A DNA stretch of 64,000 bases from Exiguobacterium artemiae 255-15 (GTDB lineage Bacteria; Bacillota; Bacilli; Exiguobacteriales; Exiguobacteriaceae). The DNA lies in assembly GCF_000019905.1 (NCBI RefSeq), contig NC_010556.1:2630001-2694000 (forward strand), written 5' to 3'. The notes beneath the pieces are model-generated. The model was not told where the DNA came from, ran no database searches, and was given only the letters and a program-made list of their open reading frames with translations. Made by a program: the position numbers and the translations under genes. Shown here in pieces: positions 48,166-56,413 of the stretch (the first letter of the stretch is position 1; the number at the start of each line of letters is the position of its first letter).

Positions 48166-48705
48166 TCATTCGTATTTAGCGCGCGCGCCACCAATCAGTT
48201 TCGGTCGCGTCACGGCAGCCGTCACATGTGCCTCACCGATTTCGCGGTGCGGCAGACGGACGGGAATCGCAACATGTTTCAAGTGCATCCCGATGAACGT
48301 ATCGCCGATATCGATTCCGGCATCGGCCTGGATCGCTTCGACGACGACCGGTGCCGAAAAACGCTGATACGCGACGCTCGCCATCGAACCGCCGGCTTCC
48401 GGAACCGGAACGACCGTCACGGCTTCGAGACCGAGCCGTTCGACGATCTGCCGCTCCAAAGTCAAAGCACGGTTGATGTGCTCACAGCCTTGAAACGCCA
48501 GATCGACCTGATGCGAACGGCGGAACGTATCAAAGACATCGAACAACGCTTCTGCGACTTCGGGTGAACCCGCTTTTCCGATTTGTTTCCCGATGACTTC
48601 ACTTGTCGAACAGCCGATGACAAGTAACTTCCCTTTCAACGGGAAACGTTCGTTCAGTTCCGTCAACGAGGCTTCGAGATCCTGTTTGATTTGTTCCAAA
48701 TCCAT
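48166..48705 (-). CDS. ywlG: YwlG/UPF0340 family protein
   Basis: The 179-residue protein belongs to the TIGR01440/UPF0340 family (LLVIGCSTSEVIGKQIGKAG, QGCEHINRALTLERQIVERL, DTFIGMHLKHVAIPVR). Function is unknown. It begins directly after the rpiB stop codon, with GAGGTGA inside the rpiB end, so translation is coupled. This order (rpiB-ywlG-glyA) is the Bacillus one. Confidence 0.9.
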   Translation of the reverse strand: MDLEQIKQDLEASLTELNERFPLKGKLLVIGCSTSEVIGKQIGKAGSPEVAEALFDVFDTFRRSHQVDLAFQGCEHINRALTLERQIVERLGLEAVTVVPVPEAGGSMASVAYQRFSAPVVVEAIQADAGIDIGDTFIGMHLKHVAIPVRLPHREIGEAHVTAAVTRPKLIGGARAKYE

Positions 48706-49146
48706 TTACTTCACCTCATAATCTGAGATTTTGCAGACACGGTTTTCATGACGTCCGCCTTCGAATTCCGTCTCGAGCCAGATTTTCGCGATGTCACGCG
48801 CAAGGCCCGGTCCGATGACACGTTCGCCCATCGTCAGGATATTCGAGTTGTTATGCTGACGTGTCGCTTTTGCGCTGAACGTGTCATGGACAAGCGCCGC
48901 GCGGATACCTTTGACTTTGTTCGCCGCGATTCCGATTCCGATTCCGGTTCCGCAAATTAAAATCCCGCGGTCGAATTCACCGTTCGCAACTGCTTCTGCG
49001 ACCGGAATCGCGACGTCCGGATAATCAATTGATTCGGATGAATACGTGCCGAAGTCCGTATAATCAATTCCGAGCTCCTGTAAGAGTTCATTCAGTTCTG
49101 CTTTTAACTTAAAACCACCATGGTCTGCTCCAATTGCTACTTTCAT
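48706..49146 (-). CDS. rpiB: ribose 5-phosphate isomerase B
   Basis: The 146-residue enzyme converts ribose 5-phosphate and ribulose 5-phosphate (some act on allose or galactose 6-phosphate). It starts MKVAIGADHGGFKLKAELNE and has the active-site Cys in ILICGTGIGIGIAANKVKGI and the His/Asn in ATRQHNNSNILTMGERVIG. It sits 5 bp after ywlE. Confidence 0.93.
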   Translation of the reverse strand: MKVAIGADHGGFKLKAELNELLQELGIDYTDFGTYSSESIDYPDVAIPVAEAVANGEFDRGILICGTGIGIGIAANKVKGIRAALVHDTFSAKATRQHNNSNILTMGERVIGPGLARDIAKIWLETEFEGGRHENRVCKISDYEVK

Positions 49147-49151
49147 CGTTA

Positions 49152-49667
49152 CTATTCCCCCGTTTGTTTAGGTTGTTTTTTCGGAAGTTTCCGGTTGTCC
49201 GGTGCTTTTCTTCCGTTTCCGTTCTGCGTCAATTTTAACACAAGACGGTTGACGAGGGGTTCGAGTTCATTTCGGACCTGCCGGTAGACGTTCATCGATC
49301 CGCCGTACGGATCATTAATATCCCGTTCAAGGCCGGTCACATACTCGTACAGCGTAAACGTCCGGTCTTTCAGTTCCGGGTACCGTTCGCCGACTTCCTG
49401 TTTATGACTGCGTGTCATCGTCAATATGATATCCGACCAACGCCCGAGGACGTCGTCAAAGACTTGCGTATAGTGCTCGAGTTCGATTCCGCGCTCCCGT
49501 AAGACCTGTAAGGCGTTTTCGGAAGCATCAAACCCTTGCATCGAACGCAGACCGGCAGAGCGGACATCGAATTCTTGATCGGCCACTTTTGAGCGTAATA
49601 ATGCCATTGCCATCGGGCTGCGGCATGTGTTTCCTGTACAGATAAACAATACACGACGTGTGCTCAT
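49152..49667 (-). CDS. ywlE: low-molecular-weight protein phosphatase, YwlE-like (protein-arginine phosphatase)
   Basis: The 171-residue protein has the P-loop FICTGNTCRSPMAMALLRSK (CX5R, residues about 10-17) and the acid DINDPYGGSMNVY near 128. The Thr within CTGNTCR is the residue that gives B. subtilis YwlE its arginine-phosphate preference. The C-terminus has an extra basic tail of about 20 residues. It follows ywlC by 17 bp. Confidence 0.88.
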   Translation of the reverse strand: MSTRRVLFICTGNTCRSPMAMALLRSKVADQEFDVRSAGLRSMQGFDASENALQVLRERGIELEHYTQVFDDVLGRWSDIILTMTRSHKQEVGERYPELKDRTFTLYEYVTGLERDINDPYGGSMNVYRQVRNELEPLVNRLVLKLTQNGNGRKAPDNRKLPKKQPKQTGE

Positions 49668-49684
49668 CTCAGTATCCTCCTTCT

Positions 49685-50683
49685 TTACGGGCGAATGATC
49701 CGACCACCTGCTGCCTTGTGGAGCCGATTCCGGACTGCTAGCCCAACCCCTTCTTCTGATAGGTCCCGTACAAAAATCTGATCTACTGTTGTCTGATCAA
49801 ATCGCCGTAAACAATCGTAAAGACGTTGCGCAGCTGTTTCCATCGTTGTTCCGAGGAAACAACGGACATCGGCTTCGATGTCTTCTCCGTCAAAGAGAAT
49901 GACGCCTGTCTTTTGTCCATTTTGGCGTGCTTCATCGATGAGTTGCTGCAGGAATGAGAGGTCACCCGCGACAACGGATAAAGTGGCTTCCGGTGCATAA
50001 TGCGTGTACTTCATCCCTGGTGCCTTCGGTGTCTGATCCTTCATCGATAAGGCAGGATCAAGTGCCGTGTTCCCGATGACAGATTCAATCTGTTCCCGCG
50101 TCACACCGCCCGGTCGTAAAATCACCGGTGGATTCGTGGTACAGTCGATGACCGTCGATTCCACACCAATTCCGGTCTCCCCGCCATCGACGATTGCGGC
50201 GATGCGGCCCGAGAGGTCATGTGCGACGTGCGCAGATGACGTCGGTGAGGGTTTTCCGGAACGGTTGGCACTTGGTGCTGCTAGACCCAGTCCGGTCGCT
50301 TCAATCAACTGAAGCGCCAGCGGATGGTCCGGCATCCGTAATCCGATCGTATCCAGTCCTGCGGTGACGAGTGAGGATGCACGCCCGTTTGATTCTAAAA
50401 TGATCGTCAAGGCACCCGGCCAAAACGTATCCATCAATTGCGCCGCGACATCCGGAATATGAGTGACGAACTGCTTTGCCTGTTCGACGGATGCGACATG
50501 GACAATCAACGGATTGTCGGAAGGTCGACCCTTCGCGGCGAAAATTCGCCGAACGGCCGTTTCGCTCGTCGCATCTCCCGCAAGACCATAGACGGTCTCC
50601 GTCGGAATCGCGACGACCTCACCTTCCTGTAATAGTCGTACCGCTTCCTTTAATGTCTCCTGCTGAATCATTTCCGTCTTCAC
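49685..50683 (-). CDS. ywlC: threonylcarbamoyl-AMP synthase (Sua5/YwlC type)
   Basis: The 332-residue protein makes threonylcarbamoyl-AMP for the t6A tRNA base. It has the YrdC domain (VVAIPTETVYGLAGDATSET, KGRPSDNPLIVHV, LGLAAPSANRSGKPSPTSS, GIGVESTVIDCT) and a C-terminal Sua5 domain from about 215. GTG 50683 overlaps the prmC stop as GTGA and has AAAGGA 9 bp ahead; it is preferred over TTG 50692. In B. subtilis spoIIR lies between prmC and ywlC; here they overlap. Confidence 0.93.
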   Translation of the reverse strand: MKTEMIQQETLKEAVRLLQEGEVVAIPTETVYGLAGDATSETAVRRIFAAKGRPSDNPLIVHVASVEQAKQFVTHIPDVAAQLMDTFWPGALTIILESNGRASSLVTAGLDTIGLRMPDHPLALQLIEATGLGLAAPSANRSGKPSPTSSAHVAHDLSGRIAAIVDGGETGIGVESTVIDCTTNPPVILRPGGVTREQIESVIGNTALDPALSMKDQTPKAPGMKYTHYAPEATLSVVAGDLSFLQQLIDEARQNGQKTGVILFDGEDIEADVRCFLGTTMETAAQRLYDCLRRFDQTTVDQIFVRDLSEEGVGLAVRNRLHKAAGGRIIRP

Positions 50684-51528
50684 TCTGGACAATCCTTTCG
50701 TTCCGCATACACGATACGGTCTTTACCGTTTATATCTTTTAAAATACCCGTTTCTACAGTTGGATAACGTTTTTTTAACATCATTTGCACTTCTTGTCCC
50801 TGATTGTGTCCGATTTCGAACGCAATCAGACGAAAATCATCGCGTAAGACACGTGCGCTATCTTCAAGCAGGCGGCGGTAGAATACAAGTCCGTCTTTCC
50901 CGCCAAATAAAGCAAGGTGCGGTTCATGATCAAACACGACGTCACTGAGCAATTCATCTTCTTCAATATAAGGGGGATTCGAGACAAGCACCCGGACCGA
51001 ATGGTCAGCAAGCGGTGCCAGTAAGTCACCTTCCAAAAAGGTGACCTCTCCTCCAAGCGTCTGTTGATTTTCCTTTGCCACCGCAATGGCTTCCGGTGAA
51101 ATATCGACCGTCGTGACCGGTTGTCCGAGTTCAAGCGCAAGCGTCAGACAAATTGCGCCGCTGCCGGTGCCGATATCGACGATTTCCCCCGGTTGGAACG
51201 TTTCGCCCTGCAGGCGTCCCGTCACGAATTCAATCAATTCCTCCGTCTCCGGGCGCGGAATGAGAACGGCCGGTGACACACGGAAATTTCGTCCGTAAAA
51301 CGGTTGATATCCGATCAAATGCTGAACCGGGACACCATTTAAATGCGCCAATAAATATTCACTGAACAACAGGTCCTGTTCCGGCTCGAGTTCGTCCGAC
51401 AGGCGGATCAATAATCCGGTCCGGTCGATCTGTAAAACGTGCATAAGTAACCATTCGGCACTCGAGGCCTCGCGTCCTGCCGTCACGAGCATCGTTTGTG
51501 CTTGATTGAGACGTTTTGCAATCCGCAT
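50680..51528 (-). CDS. prmC: release factor glutamine methyltransferase
   Basis: The 282-residue enzyme methylates the GGQ glutamine of release factors. It has an N-terminal helical domain, the SAM motif IVDIGTGSGAICLTLALELG and the catalytic VLVSNPPYIEEDELL. Its ATG overlaps the prfA stop by one base (TGATG). Confidence 0.95.
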   Translation of the reverse strand: MRIAKRLNQAQTMLVTAGREASSAEWLLMHVLQIDRTGLLIRLSDELEPEQDLLFSEYLLAHLNGVPVQHLIGYQPFYGRNFRVSPAVLIPRPETEELIEFVTGRLQGETFQPGEIVDIGTGSGAICLTLALELGQPVTTVDISPEAIAVAKENQQTLGGEVTFLEGDLLAPLADHSVRVLVSNPPYIEEDELLSDVVFDHEPHLALFGGKDGLVFYRRLLEDSARVLRDDFRLIAFEIGHNQGQEVQMMLKKRYPTVETGILKDINGKDRIVYAERKDCPE

Positions 51529-52586
51529 CAGTTCGCCGCCTCCGATGCTCGGGCCTGATACTCCATCACAAGGGTATCGATGACTTCATCCATCTCGCCC
51601 TGGAGAATCCGGTCGAGTTTTTGAATCGTCAGACCGATCCGGTGATCGGTGACACGGTTTTGGGCGAAGTTATACGTCCGGATTCGCTCGGAACGGTCGC
51701 CTGTTCCGACCGCTGATTTCCGTTTTTCATCGTACTCGGCCTGTTGCTCGCGCTGAATCTTGTCGTAAACACGGGCCCGCAAGACCTTCATTGCTTTTTC
51801 TTTATTTTTAATCTGTGACTTTTCATCCTGACAGCTGGCGACGATTCCCGTCGGCACGTGTGTGACCCGGACTGCCGACTGAGTCGTGTTGACCGACTGT
51901 CCGCCCGGTCCGCTTGAAGTGAACGTATCGACGCGGACGTCCTTATCGTGAATCTCGACTTCGACATCTTCTGCTTCCGGCAGAACGGCAACAGTCGCGG
52001 TCGACGTATGAATCCGTCCGCCCGACTCGGTTGACGGAACACGTTGCACCCGGTGCGCCCCATTTTCGTATTTCAATTTCGAATAGGCCCCGCTGCCTTT
52101 GACGATGAAGATGATTTCCTTGTATCCGCCAAGCTCGGTATAACTGGCATCGATGATCTCAATCTTCCAGTTTTGTTTCTCGGCGAACTTGGAGTACATC
52201 TTAAAGAGATCACCAGCAAATAAAGCCGCTTCGTCGCCGCCTGCTGCGCCGCGGATTTCGACGATGACGTTTTTATCATCGTTCGGATCTTTTGGTAAGA
52301 GAAGAGCTTTCAGCTTCGTCTCGAGGTCCTTGATTTCCGGCTCGAGGACGGCCACTTCTTCTTTTGCGAGATCGCGCATCTCCGGGTCTGTCAACATGTG
52401 ACGCGCCTCTTGGTACGCCTCCATCTTGTCACGGTAAACACGGTAGACCTCAACGGTCGGTGCGAGTTGTGACTGCTCCTTCGACACCTCACGCAATTGA
52501 TTTGTATCTTTAATGATGGCTGGGTCTGCCAACAGGTCGTTCAACTTTTCATATCGGTCCTCTAACGCACTCAATCGATCTAACAT
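51528..52586 (-). CDS. prfA: peptide chain release factor 1
   Basis: The 352-residue factor ends translation at UAA and UAG. It carries the GGQ loop [20 protein letters not shown] and an anticodon-like region near 180-190 ([18 protein letters not shown]). It is the first gene of the prfA-prmC-ywlC unit. A usual upstream tdk gene is absent; the P-loop gene at 52703 is there instead. Confidence 0.96.
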   Translation of the reverse strand: MLDRLSALEDRYEKLNDLLADPAIIKDTNQLREVSKEQSQLAPTVEVYRVYRDKMEAYQEARHMLTDPEMRDLAKEEVAVLEPEIKDLETKLKALLLPKDPNDDKNVIVEIRGAAGGDEAALFAGDLFKMYSKFAEKQNWKIEIIDASYTELGGYKEIIFIVKGSGAYSKLKYENGAHRVQRVPSTESGGRIHTSTATVAVLPEAEDVEVEIHDKDVRVDTFTSSGPGGQSVNTTQSAVRVTHVPTGIVASCQDEKSQIKNKEKAMKVLRARVYDKIQREQQAEYDEKRKSAVGTGDRSERIRTYNFAQNRVTDHRIGLTIQKLDRILQGEMDEVIDTLVMEYQARASEAAN

Positions 52587-52702
52587 TCTCGGTCATCCTT
52601 CCTGATGATTCTTCTGTCGTCAGTATAGCAAATATTCCAGCCTTTACGAAACGACCGATGATGTGTAACAGAAGCAGAGAACACTTCAACGTTCGAGAAA
52701 GG

Positions 52703-53197
52703 TCACATGCCTTTCCATTCGACGATCCTGATGCCTTCAGAAGCAATCGGAACTTCAAAGTAATCTGTGACTTGAAGAAATATCGCTTCCGTATCAAAAG
52801 CGGCTCGTTCCGGTTGTTCCTGACGCCGCTGAGCAATTTGACGCAAACACTGCTCATTCGTCCGATTCAAGAATATCAATTGATGGTGGGCATCGATTTC
52901 TGATACCAGGTCCAAAAACCATTTCCGCTGTTTTTTCGTATTCGCTGGAAAATCCATCACGACATCAACGCCAACAGCCAGAAGGTGTTGGACATGTTGT
53001 TTCACAAGTAGTCTCATCTGCGTTGCATGTTCGAGATAGTCGTCAAACGTTTTAATTTGATCCGGATACAGTGCGTTTAGCCATTCATCTTCTGATAGAA
53101 GAACGGCCCGTTGTTCTTCGGCAATCTGTTTGGCGGCAGTCGATTTTCCTGCACCCATTTTTCCGCAGAAAAAATAAAGTGTTCCCGTTGATTTCAT
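52703..53197 (-). CDS. P-loop kinase-like ATP-binding protein (AAA_33 type)
   Basis: The 164-residue protein has Walker A GKMGAGKSTAAKQIAEE (near 12-20), a Walker B-like VVMDFPANTKKQRKWF, and basic lid residues. Relatives include zeta-toxin-like and chloramphenicol-phosphotransferase-like kinases, but no specific substrate motif is seen. ATG 53197 has GGAGG 7 bp upstream. Single gene. No antitoxin is visible next to it. Confidence 0.75.
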   Translation of the reverse strand: MKSTGTLYFFCGKMGAGKSTAAKQIAEEQRAVLLSEDEWLNALYPDQIKTFDDYLEHATQMRLLVKQHVQHLLAVGVDVVMDFPANTKKQRKWFLDLVSEIDAHHQLIFLNRTNEQCLRQIAQRRQEQPERAAFDTEAIFLQVTDYFEVPIASEGIRIVEWKGM

Positions 53198-53270
53198 CTT
53201 TTTTCCTCCGATCACGTTTCCTTCATTTTACCGGAATGAAACGAGTACGTACTGACGAATATGCCCTGTA

Positions 53271-53325
53271 TTGACTTTCTGACAGGTTTTTCCTATAATT
53301 AGTGTACTAATTGAATTAATACACT
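53271..53325 (+). promoter_or_regulatory. promoter and palindromic operator of the YtrA-type operon
   Basis: TTGACT (53271-53276), a 17-bp spacer and TATAAT (53294-53299) are near consensus. Directly after lies a palindrome of two 12-nt arms AGTGTACTAATT and AATTAATACACT around one G (53301-53325, one mismatch). It covers the start site, so its binding by the GntR regulator should repress. Confidence 0.8.
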
Positions 53326-53340
53326 TAAGGAGGTAAGCGA

Positions 53341-53709
53341 ATGTTTACGGTTGATCCCAAAAGTTCACTGCCGATTTATGAGCAGCTGGTCGCCCAAATC
53401 ATCCGTGCAATTGCCCGCGGCTTGCTTCGGTCCGGTGAACAGATGCCGTCTGTTCGGGAACTGGCGAGCACGTTGCTCGTCAATCCGAATACGGTGTCCC
53501 GTGCCTATCAGGAACTCGAAAGCCGGAACTTCATCGTCACGATGCGCGGCAAAGGCTCGTTCATTTCCGACCTGCCCATTGAACACGTCAAACAGGCTGC
53601 AATCCTGCCGCATGTGCAGACACTTTGTACCGTAGCGAACGAACTATCGATCTCGAATGCAGATCTCTATCAACTACTTATCCAAACAAGGGAGGATTCC
53701 TCATGTTGA
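53341..53709 (+). CDS. GntR-family regulator, YtrA type
   Basis: The 122-residue repressor has an N-terminal winged helix (LPIYEQLVAQIIRAIARGLL, QMPSVRELASTLLVNPNTVS, and RAYQELESRNFIVTMRGKGS) and a short C-terminal tail, the YtrA subfamily layout with no ligand domain. It precedes and overlaps the ABC ATPase gene by 7 bp, and probably binds the palindrome at its own promoter. GGAGG precedes the ATG. The YtrA group responds to cell-wall antibiotics in Bacillus; signal here unknown. Confidence 0.9.
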   Translation: MFTVDPKSSLPIYEQLVAQIIRAIARGLLRSGEQMPSVRELASTLLVNPNTVSRAYQELESRNFIVTMRGKGSFISDLPIEHVKQAAILPHVQTLCTVANELSISNADLYQLLIQTREDSSC

Positions 53710-54569
53710 CCGTGTCTCACCTGACCAAACAGATTGATTCCAAAATGATTTATGAAAATGCATCGTTCACACTACCCGCCGGAACGATTACAGCATTGAT
53801 CGGACGAAACGGCGCCGGGAAGACAACCTTACTGAAGACACTCGTCGGAGCACTGGAGCCGTCGCGCGGAAAAGTCGAATGGAACCAACAGTCGATCCAT
53901 CACGTTCCGGCAGCCCGGCAGCATCTGTTTTTAGTCCCGGATTCGCTCGGGGTCTACCGTCAGATGACACTCGGCGAGCTGATCGGTTTTTACCATGCCT
54001 TTTATCCGAATTTCGAACGAACCTTCATCGAAAACTATTGCCGGTCCTTGAACCTCGATCGCGGACGACGTGTCACTTCGCTCTCGAAAGGTCAGGCCCA
54101 ACTGTTTTTACTGCAGCTGGCGTTTGCGACGAATGCCCCGGTCCTGTTGCTCGACGAACCGACGGATGGACTGGACCGGATCAATAAACGGAATTACTTA
54201 AAACAGCTCGTGACCCTGCTTGCCGAACGTCAAACCGCCGTCCTGATCGCGTCACATCAGTTAGAGGAACTCGATTCACTGGCCGACCGGATCATGACGA
54301 TCGAACAGCATCTCGTCAAAGAACCGCAAACACTCGAAGATGCGAAATCCAGCATGCAGAAATGGCAGCTCGCCTATGAGACCGTTCCGGAGTTCCAACA
54401 CCACGACGTCCACGTCCTGTCCCAAACCGGACGGGTCGTCACGCTGATCGTCCGTTCGGAAGCCGGTGCCGCTTACGTTGACAAGACGAATCCGTTATTG
54501 AAAGATGCCTTACCTGTCCAACTCGAAGATTACTTTTTAGGAACGTTCGGAGGCGATCAACATGTATAA
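53703..54569 (+). CDS. ABC transporter ATP-binding protein
   Basis: The 288-residue ATPase starts MLTVSHLTKQIDSKMIYENA with Walker A IGRNGAGKTTLLKTLVGALE, a signature variant SLSKGQAQLFLLQLAFA and Walker B VLLLDEPTDGLDRINKR. The signature reads LSKGQ rather than LSGGQ, common in ABC-2 exporters. A C-terminal domain of about 60 residues follows the ATPase. It overlaps both neighbours (7 and 8 bp). Confidence 0.9.
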   Translation: MLTVSHLTKQIDSKMIYENASFTLPAGTITALIGRNGAGKTTLLKTLVGALEPSRGKVEWNQQSIHHVPAARQHLFLVPDSLGVYRQMTLGELIGFYHAFYPNFERTFIENYCRSLNLDRGRRVTSLSKGQAQLFLLQLAFATNAPVLLLDEPTDGLDRINKRNYLKQLVTLLAERQTAVLIASHQLEELDSLADRIMTIEQHLVKEPQTLEDAKSSMQKWQLAYETVPEFQHHDVHVLSQTGRVVTLIVRSEAGAAYVDKTNPLLKDALPVQLEDYFLGTFGGDQHV

Positions 54570-55524
54570 ACAACTGATCCGTTATCATATCAAGCAAGGC
54601 ATCTGGCCGCTCGCTTCACTGTTCCTGCTCGCCGTTTTCAGTTACGGCTTCGGCAGTTACACAGTCATCGACAACTTCGGTACATACGGCGGCGCAGAGT
54701 CCGAAATCATCCAATCCGTTCTCATCAGTCCAAGTTTTGCCGGGTTCGGTGCGATTTTAATCGCTGTTTTCGCAATCCTGCTCCTCGGTAAAGAACGGGG
54801 CAGCGGCCGGAGTCTAATGCTCCATGCACTGCCGGTCAATAAAAAAACGCTCTACTGGATCAAGTGGAGTCTCGGTGTCGCCGTCCTGCTGATTCTGCCG
54901 ATCATCGGTTTCTTCGTCAGCTGGCTGATTTTGCAAGGACTCGGCGGAATCAATCCTTTCGACTATGTCAGTTTGTCCGACCTGGCACTCGACTTCGTGT
55001 CCTATTTCCTGTTCGACCTCGTCGTCTTCAGCATCTTTTTGCTCGCGGGAACGATTGCCGGTGACGTCATCGGGCAGTTACTGCTCGGTCTGTTCTTCCT
55101 GTTTTTAAACTATTTGACCTTTTTGGCGGTCGTTGCCATCACGACGCTCGGATTCGGTCTCGCAGAAGAGGGAAATTCGTCGTTTGATTTCCTGACAACG
55201 ACGGCTTCCCCGTTCACCTTGTTGTTCCAGGACGAACAGTTGATCAGCGCCTTGATATTCAACCTGGTCTTACTGGTCATCTTAATCAGTTGCGGCAGTC
55301 TGCTGTATGTCAAAAGCGAAAACGAACGTCTTGGTCGTTTCACGGTTTTCCCGAAGATTCATCCGTTGTTGATCATCGTGTTTTCTGTCTATACGACTGT
55401 TTTACTCGCTGCCGTCATCGGCATCATCTCGTCTGAAAATCAATTTCTCTACTGGCTTGCCGTCGCGATTCTCGCCTGGCCCGCTTTCAGTTCCTATCGC
55501 CGGATGATTGGGTGGAAACGTTAA
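54562..55524 (+). CDS. ABC-2-type permease
   Basis: The 320-residue membrane protein has about eight predicted helices, with an N-terminal cytosolic helix (MYKQLIRYHIKQGIWPLASL) and the GKERGSGRSLMLHALPVNKK loop typical of ABC-2 permeases. It works with the ATPase before it. Substrate unknown: lipid, peptide or antibiotic. The gene overlaps the ATPase by 8 bp; the operon is regulator-ATPase-permease. Confidence 0.85.
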   Translation: MYKQLIRYHIKQGIWPLASLFLLAVFSYGFGSYTVIDNFGTYGGAESEIIQSVLISPSFAGFGAILIAVFAILLLGKERGSGRSLMLHALPVNKKTLYWIKWSLGVAVLLILPIIGFFVSWLILQGLGGINPFDYVSLSDLALDFVSYFLFDLVVFSIFLLAGTIAGDVIGQLLLGLFFLFLNYLTFLAVVAITTLGFGLAEEGNSSFDFLTTTASPFTLLFQDEQLISALIFNLVLLVILISCGSLLYVKSENERLGRFTVFPKIHPLLIIVFSVYTTVLLAAVIGIISSENQFLYWLAVAILAWPAFSSYRRMIGWKR

Positions 55525-55573
55525 TTCCGTGCTACACTATCCCCAATACTTCAGATAAAGGACGGAATCGATC

Positions 55574-56281
55574 ATGCCCAAATATCTTCAGATCTATCAA
55601 CAATTGGTCGACCGGATCCAGAACGGAACGTTACCGGCCGAAACAAAACTCCCTTCCGAAACGGAACTGATGCAGGAATTCGGCGCCAGCCGCGGAACAG
55701 TCCGAAAAGCCATCGATGCCCTGCAGGACAAGGGCTTCGTCCGCAAACACCAGGGAAAAGGAGTCTTCGTACTCAGTCAGGATGCGATTGCCTTTCAGTT
55801 CAACGGCATCGTCAGCTTTTCGGAAGCAAACCGGCAAATCGGCGAACATGACGTCAAGACCGATGTCATTTCCTGTGAGCTGCTCGAAGCGACCGAGGAA
55901 CTTGCCCAGTTGTTCCATGTCACGCCCGGTACGTCGCTCACGCAGGTCAAACGGGTCCGGTCGATTGACGGGGAGCGGGTCATCTTTGATATCAACCTGT
56001 TCATGACGTCCCTCGTCCCCGGTTTGACGAAAGAAATTGCCGGTGCGTCGATTTATGCGTATATCGAACAGACACTCGGACGGCAGATCAGTTATGCCAA
56101 ACGAAAAATCGAGGCCCAACCCGCGACGGCGGAAGATCAGCAGTATCTGGATCTCGAGGGCACCTCCCATGTCATCGTCATTACGAATGATACGTATTAT
56201 TACGAGGGTCAGCATTTTGAACGGACACAGTCGCGTCACCGGCTCGATAAGTTTCAATTCACGGATATTGCCCGCCGCTAA
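55574..56281 (+). CDS. treR: trehalose operon repressor TreR
   Basis: The 235-residue GntR/HutC-type regulator has the winged helix (KLPSETELMQEFGASRGTVR, KAIDALQDKGFVRKHQGKGV) and the UTRA effector domain (from about 80, LIQ-like LTQVKRVRSIDGERVIFDI). Trehalose 6-phosphate is the effector in the Bacillus relative. It lies 3.1 kb upstream of treP-treA, separated by an EAL gene. The two identical inverted operators at 59303-59346 are the likely target. Confidence 0.88.
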   Translation: MPKYLQIYQQLVDRIQNGTLPAETKLPSETELMQEFGASRGTVRKAIDALQDKGFVRKHQGKGVFVLSQDAIAFQFNGIVSFSEANRQIGEHDVKTDVISCELLEATEELAQLFHVTPGTSLTQVKRVRSIDGERVIFDINLFMTSLVPGLTKEIAGASIYAYIEQTLGRQISYAKRKIEAQPATAEDQQYLDLEGTSHVIVITNDTYYYEGQHFERTQSRHRLDKFQFTDIARR

Positions 56282-56309
56282 GGACTCTAAACTCAGAGTC
56301 CTTTTTTTG
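56281..56309 (+). terminator. intrinsic terminator of treR
   Basis: AGGACTCT pairs with AGAGTCCT (6-nt loop), followed by T8. It overlaps the stop codon region. Confidence 0.9.
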
Positions 56310-56413
56310 TTTTTTTGAACGAAACGTTCATTCTTCCATTTGAATGTTATATTATAAAAATGTGAACCAAATTTTAGGTTTCTTTTTATATTTTTTAACT
56401 GGAGGTTTTGCCA

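Noticed and set aside
52703-53197. Zeta toxin of a toxin-antitoxin pair
   Set aside because: The fold fits a P-loop kinase, but no antitoxin gene lies next to it and the zeta-specific residues are not visible.
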